A stretch of 64,000 bases of DNA from Leptospira saintgironsiae. Its GTDB lineage: Bacteria; Spirochaetota; Leptospiria; Leptospirales; Leptospiraceae. A model generated the notes under the pieces. That model had not been told where the DNA came from. It did not search any database and saw only the letters and a list, made by a program, of their open reading frames with translations. This document shows positions 49,981 through 59,053 of this stretch, one piece after another. Each line of letters opens with the position of its first letter. Within the stretch, counting starts at the first letter, position 1. The DNA lies in NCBI RefSeq assembly GCF_002811765.1, contig NZ_NPDR01000001.1, positions 868,001-932,000 on the forward strand, read 5' to 3'. A program made the translations under genes and the position numbers.

Positions 49981-50277
49981 TCAGCCTTCTAACCAACTCT
50001 TTAGGAATGTCTGGTGTTTTACCGGATGGAACTCAGTGAATTTATAATTTGCGTAGCCTAATTTCGCAAACGGATCTTCTTTCATTAATTCGCTGATCTT
50101 TTCTAAGGAGATCGACTTTGCGATGATCTTTCCGCCATTTCTCGGTTCTTTAGGTCCGGACAGAAGAAAGGTCCCAACATCATACAAGGTTTGTAAAAAC
50201 TCTCTATGAGCAGGGACCGCTTGGTCTAATTTTTCGAGGGGTACTAAATATTCTAATTCGATCAGGAAAAATTTCAT
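49981..50277 (-). CDS. YciI-like protein
   Basis: The 98-residue product has the YCII fold: MKFFLIELEYLVPLEKLDQAVPAHREFL, then GTFLLSGPKEPRNGG and the end DPFAKLGYANYKFTEFHP. The His in AHREFL and the Asp-Pro after the last helix match the family site. The function of YciI proteins is mostly unknown; some act as dehalogenases or hydrolases. It lies 64 bases after the desaturase gene's upstream side on the same strand and may stand alone. Confidence 0.87.
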   Translation of the reverse strand: MKFFLIELEYLVPLEKLDQAVPAHREFLQTLYDVGTFLLSGPKEPRNGGKIIAKSISLEKISELMKEDPFAKLGYANYKFTEFHPVKHQTFLKSWLEG

Positions 50278-50341
50278 TCTGGAAATCAGACTTGCTGGCT
50301 TCCCTTAAAAATCAATTCCCAATCGTTTAAAAATGAAATTT

Positions 50342-51427
50342 TTAAGTCGCAGCAGTTTCTAATTCAGGCTCTGACTCATCCTCATCGTTAAATGCTTCCG
50401 AGTAGGTCATCCATCTTCCGGTATCTGGATCCATCAGTTTACATTTGGATGTGGATTCCATATAGTCTTTCCAAACGGATTTTCTTTCTACCACATAAGC
50501 TCCGTAATGTACTTTGATCTCTTCCAAAGCCTGGCCCAATTTATAGAAAGGAATTTTCATATGAACATGATGAGGAGAATGGATGAAAATATTATGCATG
50601 AAGAAGTTCAGCAATTTGGGCACATGATAATTTACTGTTCCTCTCATTTGTCCGTAAAAAGGAGTCCAATCATCCGCCTCTTTCCAAGGAACTTCCGGAC
50701 GAATATGATGCACATATACGGTAACTCCGATAAAATAATTCCAAGAAATAAAAGGAAGAAGCCAAACTTTTAGGAAAAACCAAGTTCCGAGCCCAAGATC
50801 AAATCCAGTCGGAGTGTTTCCCCCAAAATAGAAAACAGCGCCTGCAGAACCGAATGCAAATGTAAGCATTAACAATTTATCCCTGAGAGCTTCTTTCATT
50901 GGAGCTGTAAAAAGAACCATTCCTTTTAGCCAGATTTCTACCAGATAATAGATCCCTCCTCCTAATGCAGACCAGGAAAGTCTATGAAATGCCTTTCTGA
51001 ATATTCCAAAATTTTTATATTGTTCAGGAGTTACTGGATGCCATACGAAATCACCTTTTACCTTGATTGTATGTCCGTGGTGAACTCTATTATGTCCATA
51101 TCCCCATTGGTTATAAGCATGAAGAGAAGGAAGCATTGCGATCTGTCCGATCCAATAAGCAAGTCTTTCATTTTTGAATAAAGATCCATGGCAAGCATCA
51201 TGGCCTATAATAAAAAGAGAAGCGGTGATCAATCCTGCAAATGCCCAAAGAAAAGGAAGATAATACCAAGTTTCTACATTCCAAAGCAGGAATATAGTGA
51301 CCGAGAAGAAGAATAGATCTCGGATAAAATATGCGATCCCTAAATAAGCGGGATTGTCGAAGCTGCTGTCGGAGATAATTTCCCTTACGCTTCCAAGAGT
51401 TTCTTTCAGTTCTGTATTCTTTTTCAT
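50342..51427 (-). CDS. Membrane fatty acid desaturase
   Basis: The 361-residue membrane protein has the three His boxes of acyl desaturases: HDACHGS, HNRVHHGHT and HSPHHVHMK, with four or five helices between. It would place a double bond in lipid acyl chains with iron and oxygen, affecting membrane fluidity; regiospecificity is unknown. The diiron PF10118 pair and this enzyme are neighbours on opposite strands, so a shared lipid role is possible but unproved. The C terminus is acidic (EDESEPELETAAT). Confidence 0.88.
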   Translation of the reverse strand: MKKNTELKETLGSVREIISDSSFDNPAYLGIAYFIRDLFFFSVTIFLLWNVETWYYLPFLWAFAGLITASLFIIGHDACHGSLFKNERLAYWIGQIAMLPSLHAYNQWGYGHNRVHHGHTIKVKGDFVWHPVTPEQYKNFGIFRKAFHRLSWSALGGGIYYLVEIWLKGMVLFTAPMKEALRDKLLMLTFAFGSAGAVFYFGGNTPTGFDLGLGTWFFLKVWLLPFISWNYFIGVTVYVHHIRPEVPWKEADDWTPFYGQMRGTVNYHVPKLLNFFMHNIFIHSPHHVHMKIPFYKLGQALEEIKVHYGAYVVERKSVWKDYMESTSKCKLMDPDTGRWMTYSEAFNDEDESEPELETAAT

Positions 51428-51540
51428 CTTGTATCCTTTGATTCCTTGAATAGGAGCTTTTATTTATGGATCGTTAGATGAGAGCATGTCCTTTGGACTT
51501 TGTTGCAGAAAAAGATCAGGATTTAAAATAATTCTCCGAT

Positions 51541-52824
51541 TCAAGATTTGAAGATTGGAAGTTCGCTCTTAAAATAAGAGAAAAATAAGTCCTCTGCAGT
51601 TTCTCTGCCTGAACCTGTCTTTTTACCCAAGATGATTAGGCAGTCCTTGGCTCTAGATAGCCCAACATATAAAACTCTATGTTCTTCTTCTCTAATATGT
51701 TCTGGAGAATCTTTTCTGAGATTCCACCCGTCTGCTAAGTCCACAATTACAGTATGAAATTCTAAACCTTTGGCAGAATGGATCGTAAGTAAAAGCTCAG
51801 GTGGAACTCCCACACGCAAATATTCTCTGATCCTATGATTAGAACGACATAATATTTTTAATTCTCCTCCACTTCGCTTATACAATTCTCCCAAATAAGC
51901 AAATAGTTCCGGGATCTTATCTATTTTGAGCCTGGAAACGATTGCTTTTCCTTTTCTGTGAGCGATTACCTTCTTCTCTATTTTGTTCTTATTTTTAGAG
52001 ATAGGTATGGAAGAAGTATCCACAATCTTAGGTAAGGATCTATAATTCGTGTTCAGGAATTTTCGAGTGCAAGGTTGGAACATTTTAGGAAAATTCAAAA
52101 AATTGAATATATCCGCTTTTCTGAAGGAATAAATTCCCTGACTGTCATCTCCAACAACCAAAATCCTGGATTGTTCCGATAGTAATTTTAAAAATCTAAG
52201 TTGTTCCGGATCAGTGTCTTGGAATTCATCTACTAAGATCCTTTTCAAACTTCTCTTTGGAATTTCTGTCCAAGATTCTCCATTTTCTAAAGAATCTAAA
52301 AACATTGTGACTAAATCGTCCAGGTCTAGTTTTCCTTCTTTTCGTTTGAAGTTTTTGTAATCTTCTAATAACGGGCTTTTCCAAGTTTGAGGAAAATCGG
52401 CAGGTAATGTAGAAGTTTCGATCAAAAGCCTATATGGAATCCCGCCGATGATATCCGATTCTTTGCGGAACCATTCTCTAAAGAATGAATTCTTTTCAGA
52501 AGAAGTTAGTATAGAAGATCTTTTATTTTTAAAATCAGGATGCCAGGTGATCAATGCTCTCAGGCAGAATGCATGAAATGTATGAACTCTTACTGAATCT
52601 ATATTAGTTTTTTTCTTAATTCTTTCTCTGATCTCGCCCGCGGCCTTTCGAGTAAAACTTAGGACCAGTATTTCTTCTCCGCTTGTACCTTTAGAGAGTT
52701 CGTTTTGTACTACTCCTACTAAGGTGCTGGTCTTTCCGGAACCTGCTGCGGCGATTACTTGTAAAAATCTGGAATGATCTTGTATGATCTCTTGTTGGGC
52801 TTCGCTGAATTGGGAAATGTTCAT
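51541..52824 (-). CDS. Compact UvrD/Rep-like superfamily 1 helicase
   Basis: The 427-residue protein has the SF1A motifs in order: AAAGSGKTSTLV (Walker A), LSFTRKAAGEI (Ia), LVDEFQDTDPEQL (II), VVGDDSQGIYSFR (III), NTNYRS (IV), IHSAKGLEFHTVIVD (V) and YVGLSRAKDCLIIL (VI). UvrD proteins are about 700 residues; here the 1B and especially 2B inserts are short, leaving close to a minimal motor core. It should use ATP to move on single-stranded DNA. Its partner or target is unknown; it stands alone. Confidence 0.85.
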   Translation of the reverse strand: MNISQFSEAQQEIIQDHSRFLQVIAAAGSGKTSTLVGVVQNELSKGTSGEEILVLSFTRKAAGEIRERIKKKTNIDSVRVHTFHAFCLRALITWHPDFKNKRSSILTSSEKNSFFREWFRKESDIIGGIPYRLLIETSTLPADFPQTWKSPLLEDYKNFKRKEGKLDLDDLVTMFLDSLENGESWTEIPKRSLKRILVDEFQDTDPEQLRFLKLLSEQSRILVVGDDSQGIYSFRKADIFNFLNFPKMFQPCTRKFLNTNYRSLPKIVDTSSIPISKNKNKIEKKVIAHRKGKAIVSRLKIDKIPELFAYLGELYKRSGGELKILCRSNHRIREYLRVGVPPELLLTIHSAKGLEFHTVIVDLADGWNLRKDSPEHIREEEHRVLYVGLSRAKDCLIILGKKTGSGRETAEDLFFSYFKSELPIFKS

Positions 52825-52956
52825 GCAGAACCGTTTCCAGAATTTTGATCGTTGCGCGGAAATAATGGGATGTTTTGCGGAAAAATTTTGAGAATACTGA
52901 ATTCTATGCTTGATCCGTATAAATTGGAAAAGGTTGTATTTGGTAGAGGGATTTAG

Positions 52957-53463
52957 GTGGCCGAATCGATTATCGTAACTGAAACTACGGATAGAAAAAC
53001 ATTATACCGGGAATTATATCCTCAATTGGAAAGTTTAACTCTAAATGAAACGGATCTGATCGCTAATCTTGCAAATATAGTCGGTGCCTTGCGCCAGACA
53101 TTCCAATTTTTTTGGGTAGGTGTCTATTTCGTAAAGGGAGAAGAATTAGTATTGGGACCTTTTCAAGGTCCGGTTGCATGTACTAGGATTTCCTTTGGAA
53201 AAGGAGTTTGCGGATCTTCTTGGAAGAGAAAAGAAACGATCCTGGTCCCAGATGTGGAAAAATTTCCGGGGCATATCGCTTGCAGTTCAGAATCCAAATC
53301 CGAGATAGTGATCCCTGCGTTAGACGATTCTGAGAATGTATTCTTGGTTTTAGATGTGGATAGCGATCGATTGGATGATTTTTCCGAAACGGACCAGATC
53401 GAGTTGGAGAATATAGCCCGTTTAATCGAAAAATTATGGAATAAACAACCTTCCTCCGTTTGA
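52957..53463 (+). CDS. msrC: Free methionine-(R)-sulfoxide reductase (GAF type)
   Basis: The 168-residue protein is one GAF domain with the fRMsr pattern: FFWVGVYFVKGEELVLGPFQGPVACTRISFGKGVCG and HIACSSESKSEIVIPA. The Cys in VACTRI, GKGVCG and HIACSS match the catalytic and resolving positions. It reduces free methionine-R-sulfoxide in the cytoplasm with thioredoxin. The start is GTG 52957 behind TAGAGGG. It is convergent with the SPFH gene, and a hairpin with ACCTTCC/GGAAGGT arms lies between their ends. Confidence 0.88.
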   Translation: MAESIIVTETTDRKTLYRELYPQLESLTLNETDLIANLANIVGALRQTFQFFWVGVYFVKGEELVLGPFQGPVACTRISFGKGVCGSSWKRKETILVPDVEKFPGHIACSSESKSEIVIPALDDSENVFLVLDVDSDRLDDFSETDQIELENIARLIEKLWNKQPSSV

Positions 53464-53495
53464 TCTTATCCGAAGGAAGGTATAGATATTCTTCT

Positions 53496-54398
53496 TTATT
53501 TATCTCCTGCGGAAGGAAGGTCCATAGCCTTAGGTCCGTCGGAAGGAGTATTTATGATCATAGGAAGAGAATCTTTTCCTGTAGGAACAAACAAAAGTTT
53601 TGTATTAGGATTTTCGAAAGCTTTTAGTTGGATATATTGTTTTGTCAACTGGGCTGCAATCATCTTCTGAGCTTTAGCTCTTGCTTGCGCTTCGATCACA
53701 GTTGCTTGTGCAGTTCCTTCTGCTTCAATCACTGTGGATTTTGCTTTAGCTTCTGCATGGATTACTGTAATTTCCGCGTCCTTCTTCGCTATATTAATCT
53801 CGAACTTCATCTGTTCCTGTTCTTGTTCTTTCGTAAGTTTACCTTCGATCGCGGTTAGGATTGGACGGCTGTATTCAATATCGTCTATGATCACATCATC
53901 TATTTCTACATGTTTTCCTCTTAATTTTTCTCCCAAGGCTTGGCGAATATCCTGAGAGACCTTAGGTGTTTCTTTGGAAATTTTGATCATACTATATGCG
54001 GATAAGGCGTTACGAACAGATGTCCTGAATTGAGGGCGCACCACTTTTTCGTAATAGTCCGGACCAATCTCTATTTGAAGATTAAAGATTTCTCCTGGAA
54101 CAGGTCTTAGAATGACTGCGGCCACAACGTTAATGGTCAAATCGTCTCTGGTAAGAACGTCCACTTTCTCTTTGTACGAGGTCCATTGGGTTTGGTATAA
54201 TACTACATCGTTCCATGGAGCGTAGAAATAAATTGCATTCGTCAATAGGTCCTTTTGTAACCCGCTTGTTAAAGGGTGGTATCTGAGTCCTGCTTCTCCT
54301 GGACGAATATTCGTGTAACAACCTGTTCCCGCGAATAAGCTCAGGGAAAGAAGGGCAGACAAACTCAAACTTTTTGTTATTAATTGAAACCTGGTCAT
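53496..54398 (-). CDS. SPFH/prohibitin-like lipoprotein
   Basis: The 300-residue product has an N-terminal hydrophobic segment ending in GTGC, which may be lipidated, then an SPFH domain (IRPGEAGLRYHPLTSG; RDDLTINVVAAVILRPVP) and a long Ala/Glu/Lys helix (AEAKAKSTVIEAEGTAQATVIEAQARAKAQ) of flotillin/prohibitin type. Such proteins form large rings in membranes and often bind FtsH-like proteases. Orientation to the periplasm is inferred from the signal. No NfeD or protease gene is adjacent. Confidence 0.83.
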   Translation of the reverse strand: MTRFQLITKSLSLSALLSLSLFAGTGCYTNIRPGEAGLRYHPLTSGLQKDLLTNAIYFYAPWNDVVLYQTQWTSYKEKVDVLTRDDLTINVVAAVILRPVPGEIFNLQIEIGPDYYEKVVRPQFRTSVRNALSAYSMIKISKETPKVSQDIRQALGEKLRGKHVEIDDVIIDDIEYSRPILTAIEGKLTKEQEQEQMKFEINIAKKDAEITVIHAEAKAKSTVIEAEGTAQATVIEAQARAKAQKMIAAQLTKQYIQLKAFENPNTKLLFVPTGKDSLPMIINTPSDGPKAMDLPSAGDK

Positions 54399-54534
54399 AT
54401 ATATCTCCGTAGGACCTATCTATAGTTGGACCAGGTTCGGATTCGGAACGTTTCCTGATAGTCCGAAATAGGAATGGGCGACAGTGAAAAACGAATGTAC
54501 GGAACTATTCTTTTGATTTGAATTGGTCTAACGG

Positions 54535-54888
54535 ATGGAAGGCATGGAAGAAGATCTCCAAAACTTGCCTAAAATCAGGACCAGATTCAGAGGGGTTGTA
54601 GAATCTATTTCAATAGATCCCAATCCGGAAAAAGCAAGGATCTTGATCAAAGACATAAAACTGCTGGTTTCAGGCAGAAAGGTTATCTATGCTCAGGACT
54701 TTTATTATTCTTTTCGTTTCAGAAAACAGAATCTGAAACAGGGTGATCCAGTAGAATTTGATGCCAGGATCAGACCCGACAAGCGAGGAGTTTCCTCTGG
54801 AAAAATCCGTTTAAATTATCCTACAAAAATTTATAAACAAGGCCCAGATCAAGCAGGTCTATTTCCGGAAGTACGCTCTAACATTTGA
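54535..54888 (+). CDS. Small protein of unknown function, OB-fold-like
   Basis: The 117-residue product has alternating beta strands (IRTRFRGVVESISIDP, ARILIKDIKLLVSGRKVIYAQDFYYSFRFR, GDPVEFDARIRP, SGKIRLNYPTKIY) and a basic surface, which suggests a small OB-like or beta-barrel fold. I do not recognise a family. Start may be ATG 54535 or 54544. It lies 41 bases upstream of the DedA gene and may be co-transcribed with it. Confidence 0.6.
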   Translation: MEGMEEDLQNLPKIRTRFRGVVESISIDPNPEKARILIKDIKLLVSGRKVIYAQDFYYSFRFRKQNLKQGDPVEFDARIRPDKRGVSSGKIRLNYPTKIYKQGPDQAGLFPEVRSNI

Positions 54889-54929
54889 CTTCCCCGCTGG
54901 ACCCTTGAATCTGACTCTCGGAGCTTAAA

Positions 54930-55583
54930 TTGGAAACTATCAAATATCTTTTAGACTTCTTCTTACATCTTGAAAATCATTTGGATGCATTGATCGTTGC
55001 TTATGGAACTTGGATCTATTTGATCCTATTCTTGATCATTTTTTGTGAAACCGGTCTTGTTGTAACTCCTATACTTCCGGGAGATAGCTTGTTATTTGCA
55101 TTAGGTGCATTTGCAGCCAGAGGAAGTTTAGATCTTAGTATCTTACTTATACTTCTCATTATTGCTGCGATCTTAGGTGATACTGTTAATTATGCGATTG
55201 GTCATTTGGCAGGAGATAAGATCCTCGCAAAGGAGAAGGTCCCCTTCTTAAATAAAAAGCACTTAGAAAAGGCTCATCAATTCTACGAAGAATACGGTGG
55301 AAAAACTATCATCATCGCAAGATTTATCCCTATCGTTCGGACGTTTGCTCCTTTCGTAGCAGGGATCGGAAGTATGACTTATACTAAATTCATTTTGTAT
55401 AATATAGTCGGCGGAGTTGTCTGGATCGCTATTTTCTTATTCGGCGGTTATAAGTTCGGGAACCTGGAGTTTGTTCAAAGGAACTTCAAGATAGTTATTC
55501 TAGCGATCATTGTCATTTCAGTAATGCCTGCGGTGATAGAGTATATTAGAGAAATGAGAAAAACAAAGGCCTCGGAAAAATAA
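54930..55583 (+). CDS. DedA family membrane protein
   Basis: The 217-residue membrane protein has the DedA signature: [41 protein letters not shown] and [22 protein letters not shown], with the re-entrant loops and conserved Glu and Arg residues. DedA proteins flip or scramble phospholipids, some the undecaprenyl-phosphate carrier. The start is TTG 54930 after a CGGAG site. It ends 7 bases before the convergent lipoprotein gene. Confidence 0.9.
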   Translation: METIKYLLDFFLHLENHLDALIVAYGTWIYLILFLIIFCETGLVVTPILPGDSLLFALGAFAARGSLDLSILLILLIIAAILGDTVNYAIGHLAGDKILAKEKVPFLNKKHLEKAHQFYEEYGGKTIIIARFIPIVRTFAPFVAGIGSMTYTKFILYNIVGGVVWIAIFLFGGYKFGNLEFVQRNFKIVILAIIVISVMPAVIEYIREMRKTKASEK

Positions 55584-55590
55584 TCGAAAC

Positions 55591-56484
55591 CTATTGGCTA
55601 CAATCCTTGGTCTTATTTAAACTTTTGACCAAGGGTTTATCCTTATAACGTTTAAATGGAGGAGGTTCCATATCCCTTGCGATATCCGAATCTCCACCTC
55701 TTCCTCCTGGACTGATCCCAACAGGTCCGAAACTAGAAGCAGGATAAAAACAAACTGGAAATTCCTTTGCTTCTTCTAATTTTTTAGATTTTTCATTCGT
55801 TTTGAAAACTTGGTCTTGTACTCGAACATAAAGAAGATTCGAATTCTCTGACCAACGTATCCTGAATTCAGGAGTTTCTTCCCATTTTGTTAATTGGAAC
55901 TCAAAGTAAGATCTATCATAAGAAGAGGATTGTCCATTTACATCAGCTATGATCAGTGTAGGGGATTCTATTTCCAGATCCGATTTCAATTTTCCTAATA
56001 TAATTGCTGCCTTCCCCCCATCTGGAGAAGGTACGAATTGAAAGATAGTTTGGTTTTCTTTTTGAAAATTTTTAGGTTCGAAGGAATGAAATCCTTTCGG
56101 GGACCAAACCGCAGGGAAACGAATTGATGCGCCGTATTCGTCATTTGTGCCTTGGATCCAAAACAAACGATTGGTTGCGGAATGGAAATAAACTGATCCT
56201 GGTAATGTCCAAGATCCTATTTCATAAGAATAAATTGGAGGATCTCCGGAATCGTTGCCGGGTCCTGATATTTCATAAATTCTAAATTTAGTTCTGTAAT
56301 TCTTTTTATGAGTGGTTCCGCTTAAAGGATTCCATGCATCCTTCTCTTCGTAGATCACTTCAGTTTGGACTATATTTTTGCCGGTTTCAGACCAGCCTCT
56401 TTCGACCGCAAGACTTGCAGGTCTCCATTGTATTTGTGAGCAGTGGAATATTAATAAGGGGAGTAAGACGGTTAAAATTTTCAT
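55591..56484 (-). CDS. Lipoprotein of unknown function
   Basis: The 297-residue product has a short lipoprotein signal (PLLIFHC, Cys at residue 15) and a beta-rich body with repeating Trp/Tyr/Ser-rich strands (YSYEIGSWTLPGSVYFHSATNRLFW; FQFVPSPDGGKAAIILG), which resembles a small beta-propeller. The C terminus is low in complexity (SPGGRGGDSDIA). Family unknown; outer-membrane lipoprotein is the likely location. It lies 44 bases downstream of the lipase-like gene, with a GC-rich hairpin between. Confidence 0.7.
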   Translation of the reverse strand: MKILTVLLPLLIFHCSQIQWRPASLAVERGWSETGKNIVQTEVIYEEKDAWNPLSGTTHKKNYRTKFRIYEISGPGNDSGDPPIYSYEIGSWTLPGSVYFHSATNRLFWIQGTNDEYGASIRFPAVWSPKGFHSFEPKNFQKENQTIFQFVPSPDGGKAAIILGKLKSDLEIESPTLIIADVNGQSSSYDRSYFEFQLTKWEETPEFRIRWSENSNLLYVRVQDQVFKTNEKSKKLEEAKEFPVCFYPASSFGPVGISPGGRGGDSDIARDMEPPPFKRYKDKPLVKSLNKTKDCSQ

Positions 56485-56489
56485 AAACG

Positions 56490-56517
56490 ATAGCGCGCCG
56501 CTTTTTCGACGCGCTAT
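56490..56517 (-). terminator. GC-rich hairpin between lipase-like and lipoprotein genes
   Basis: ATAGCGCG and CGCGCTAT pair across a 12-base loop. The T-run on the minus strand is poor (CGTTTA), so it may only attenuate or protect the transcript of the lipase-like gene. Confidence 0.55.
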
Positions 56518-56528
56518 TTTGGATTGGA

Positions 56529-57347
56529 TTATCTCCAGCCTTCGTTTTTCAATTCACTGTGGTTCAAGTATAATCCGGAAGATCCTACAGAAGGAGCTCT
56601 CGTGTGACCTTGGAACTGAGTATAGGTAACGTTCGAGTTGAACGGCCAAATACCTTCGCTCTGAGTCAACGATGATTGGCAAACGCTAACTCCGCCCGAC
56701 TTGTTATAAGCACAGGAAGAATGGAAAGCGACTGCGTAATCGTCCTCGCCTGGAAGAATCAGGGATGCACCAGCCATACCTTTATAACCTGGTACTTGGT
56801 ATACAGTGATACCTGCAGTGTTGTTGTGGTTGTAAGCTCCACGAGCAGTTCCAACAATTAGGGATTTATCCATTGCGTTACCGCCGAATCCGAATGTAAT
56901 ACCATTCAGAGCAGAAGCAAGCTCGGATCCACCGGAAGCAGAAGCTAAAGCAGTAACTTTAGTTACATTATAACCTTTGCTAGAAGTAGTTCCACCTAAG
57001 TTAGATAACCAATACTCAATCGCATAACAACCCGCGCTATGACATACGATCTTGCAGGAATTAGATCCCTTGCAATATGTATTCAAGCCCGTAGTGATAT
57101 TGGTCTGAGCTCTTGCCGATCCATAATTTCTTGGGTCAGAAGTTCCGTCGTATCCAACGAAAATTTTGCTTCCCGACACAGAGTTCGGTGCGCTTCCCCA
57201 ATAATTATTCACGTCAGTAGTTCCCACTCCGTTGTGGTTGCTGTCAGACTTTCCGTGAATGAAAACCGTATAGGTTTGCGCAGAAAGTGAGCCAACAAAT
57301 AACGATGCGAAAACACATCCCAATACCATACTTTTCCAATTTTTCAT
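56529..57347 (-). CDS. Secreted lipase-like alpha/beta hydrolase
   Basis: The protein (272 residues from ATG 57347) has a signal peptide ending near LSAQ, the oxyanion sequence FIHGKSDSN, the nucleophile elbow CHSAGCYA (GxSxG with Cys for the first Gly) and a late Asp and His (LPGEDDYAVAFHSS; QFQGHTRAP; LNHSELKNEGW). It is rich in Asn, Ser, Gly and Tyr, as expected for an exported enzyme. Four or more Cys suggest disulfides. A GGAGAATAGAGAAG ribosome site fixes the start; the frame open further upstream is not used. Confidence 0.75.
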   Translation of the reverse strand: MKNWKSMVLGCVFASLFVGSLSAQTYTVFIHGKSDSNHNGVGTTDVNNYWGSAPNSVSGSKIFVGYDGTSDPRNYGSARAQTNITTGLNTYCKGSNSCKIVCHSAGCYAIEYWLSNLGGTTSSKGYNVTKVTALASASGGSELASALNGITFGFGGNAMDKSLIVGTARGAYNHNNTAGITVYQVPGYKGMAGASLILPGEDDYAVAFHSSCAYNKSGGVSVCQSSLTQSEGIWPFNSNVTYTQFQGHTRAPSVGSSGLYLNHSELKNEGWR

Positions 57348-57765
57348 CTTCTCTATTCTCCGATCTTTTGGGAAAACCAAAACCTTAACTTTTGATTTTC
57401 CCGGTCTACAAGTATGGGGTAAGTGGCTTTTCGAGTCAAGTGATTGGACTTTTTTTAACATAACGGGTTGAATGTAAAAAAGTATACAAATCAAAAATAA
57501 CATTATAAAATTATAATGTATAACGTACGCTACAATAGCATGCAGTGTTAGTTACAATTTATTTCCAAATAATTCTACATAAAATTGTAAGTGAAAAATA
57601 AGAAGATTGGCAAACCAAACAATAAGACCTAAAAGAATTCGTTCTAATAAAATTAGTCCAAAAGGGTTAGCCAATTTCTTCTTTAATGATTCTTAAAATA
57701 AAGGTTGAGAAAGGTCTCGCATTTCATATACAGGTGAGCCTGTACTGGGCATTGAAAAATTAGAG
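57348..57765. other. AT-rich intergenic region with a perfect 20-base palindrome
   Basis: About 420 bases between two divergent genes. ACATTATAA-AA-TTATAATGT (57500-57519) is a perfect palindrome about 150 bases from the lipase-like start. The rest is AT-rich; I see no gene. Confidence 0.5.
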
Positions 57766-58974
57766 ATGAGTCAAAAAAAAATTTTTATCTACCTTGGCAT
57801 TATGATCGCAGCTGCCTTGGTTTTCTATCTATTAAGGGATGAAGCAGAAGAGAACGGTTGGTTCTTGTCTGAAGAAGAGAAAAAAGCAAAAGCTGAATGG
57901 ATGGCGAAAGGAAGTCCTCCGGGTGGTGGTTCTGCATCGGACAATCCTGACTTCTTAGGAAGTCTAGATGAATCCATTCCTCCTGAAAAAGTTTTAAAAG
58001 ATTATTTAGAATGGTCTGAGTATCCACCTAACTCGAGACCTTTGACAAAGTATAATGAAGATCTAACAAATCCGTATTTTATCCAACTTTCTCCAATTGC
58101 GATGGTGGATAAGCCTGAGGATAAAAAGCCAAACGGTTATTCTTGCAAATTACAACCTTTACAATGGGCCGCAATAGGTGTGAAAGAACCTCTTCATATC
58201 ACCTTAGAATGTTTTAATACGAGTAATTTTGAAAAAGTTCCATTAAATATTCGTAATGTAAAACTTTGGAAAGAATTCGACGGCAATAAATTTGTGGCCC
58301 TTCCTCCTGACGGGAATGACAAGGGGATAGATGGGGATGCTCACGCTAAGGATAATGTTTTTACCTTCGAATGGAGGCCAACCTACAAGGATTGGGGAGA
58401 CATGTTCATGGAAGTGGAGTTTGAATACACAAAAGAGAAGAAGCAGGGTAAAGTCCTGTCCTCCTTCTTCTCTTCTCCTTATCAACCTGCAGAATGGAGC
58501 GGTTACTTTTTGGATGTTCCGAGAGACGGTTCTTTGAGTATGAAAACTGGTGTGAACGTATTCAAGGCTGGGACTTATCATTTAGAAGCCAATCTTGTGA
58601 ATGCAGGAAATGGAGATCCTATTGCCTGGGCGAGTTTCGACGGCAAATTGAATGCAGGAAGGCAAGAAGTAGAATTTTTGTTTTTCGGTAAATTGATCCG
58701 AGAAAGTGGGTATGAGGGCCCTTATGCCCTAACTCAATTAAGAGGTTATAGGGTAAATCTTGCAGTAGATCCGGATTGGTTTGGGCAGGGAGAAGAAGGA
58801 ATGAGAAGGATCCTTGCCGCAAAGACCACAGAACCTGATAAAGAGTTAGTCGCTCCTTATAATAAAGACAACTATACTACCAAAGAATATAATTTGAATA
58901 CATTCTCCTTAAAAGCTTTCGAGTCTCCGGAGAAGGACCAGAAGGTAAAACAATTACAAGACCTCGCACGTTAG
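57766..58974 (+). CDS. Membrane-anchored protein of unknown function
   Basis: The 402-residue product has one N-terminal membrane helix (residues 7-23) and a large extracytoplasmic part. It includes a Gly/Ser-rich hinge (GSPPGGGSASDNPD), several beta-rich stretches and a phrase FTFEWRPTYKDWGDMFMEVEFEY typical of Ig-like strands. The pattern FKAGTYHLEANLVNAGNGDPIAWASFDG also suggests an Ig-like or carbohydrate-binding fold. Family unknown. It begins 79 bases upstream of the cyclase gene's start region and may be co-transcribed. Confidence 0.68.
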   Translation: MSQKKIFIYLGIMIAAALVFYLLRDEAEENGWFLSEEEKKAKAEWMAKGSPPGGGSASDNPDFLGSLDESIPPEKVLKDYLEWSEYPPNSRPLTKYNEDLTNPYFIQLSPIAMVDKPEDKKPNGYSCKLQPLQWAAIGVKEPLHITLECFNTSNFEKVPLNIRNVKLWKEFDGNKFVALPPDGNDKGIDGDAHAKDNVFTFEWRPTYKDWGDMFMEVEFEYTKEKKQGKVLSSFFSSPYQPAEWSGYFLDVPRDGSLSMKTGVNVFKAGTYHLEANLVNAGNGDPIAWASFDGKLNAGRQEVEFLFFGKLIRESGYEGPYALTQLRGYRVNLAVDPDWFGQGEEGMRRILAAKTTEPDKELVAPYNKDNYTTKEYNLNTFSLKAFESPEKDQKVKQLQDLAR

Positions 58975-59053
58975 TTGCAGATGACTGGATTTATTTGAAA
59001 TAGGAATTCTTGTTCTTGAGCCGATATTAGGATGAAAAGAGGGCAACTTCGGA

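Noticed and set aside
53448..53481. ACCTTCC...GGAAGGT between msrC and the SPFH gene as a third CueR box
   Set aside because: The arms are 20 bases apart instead of 7 and lie between two gene ends; a transcript-end hairpin fits better.
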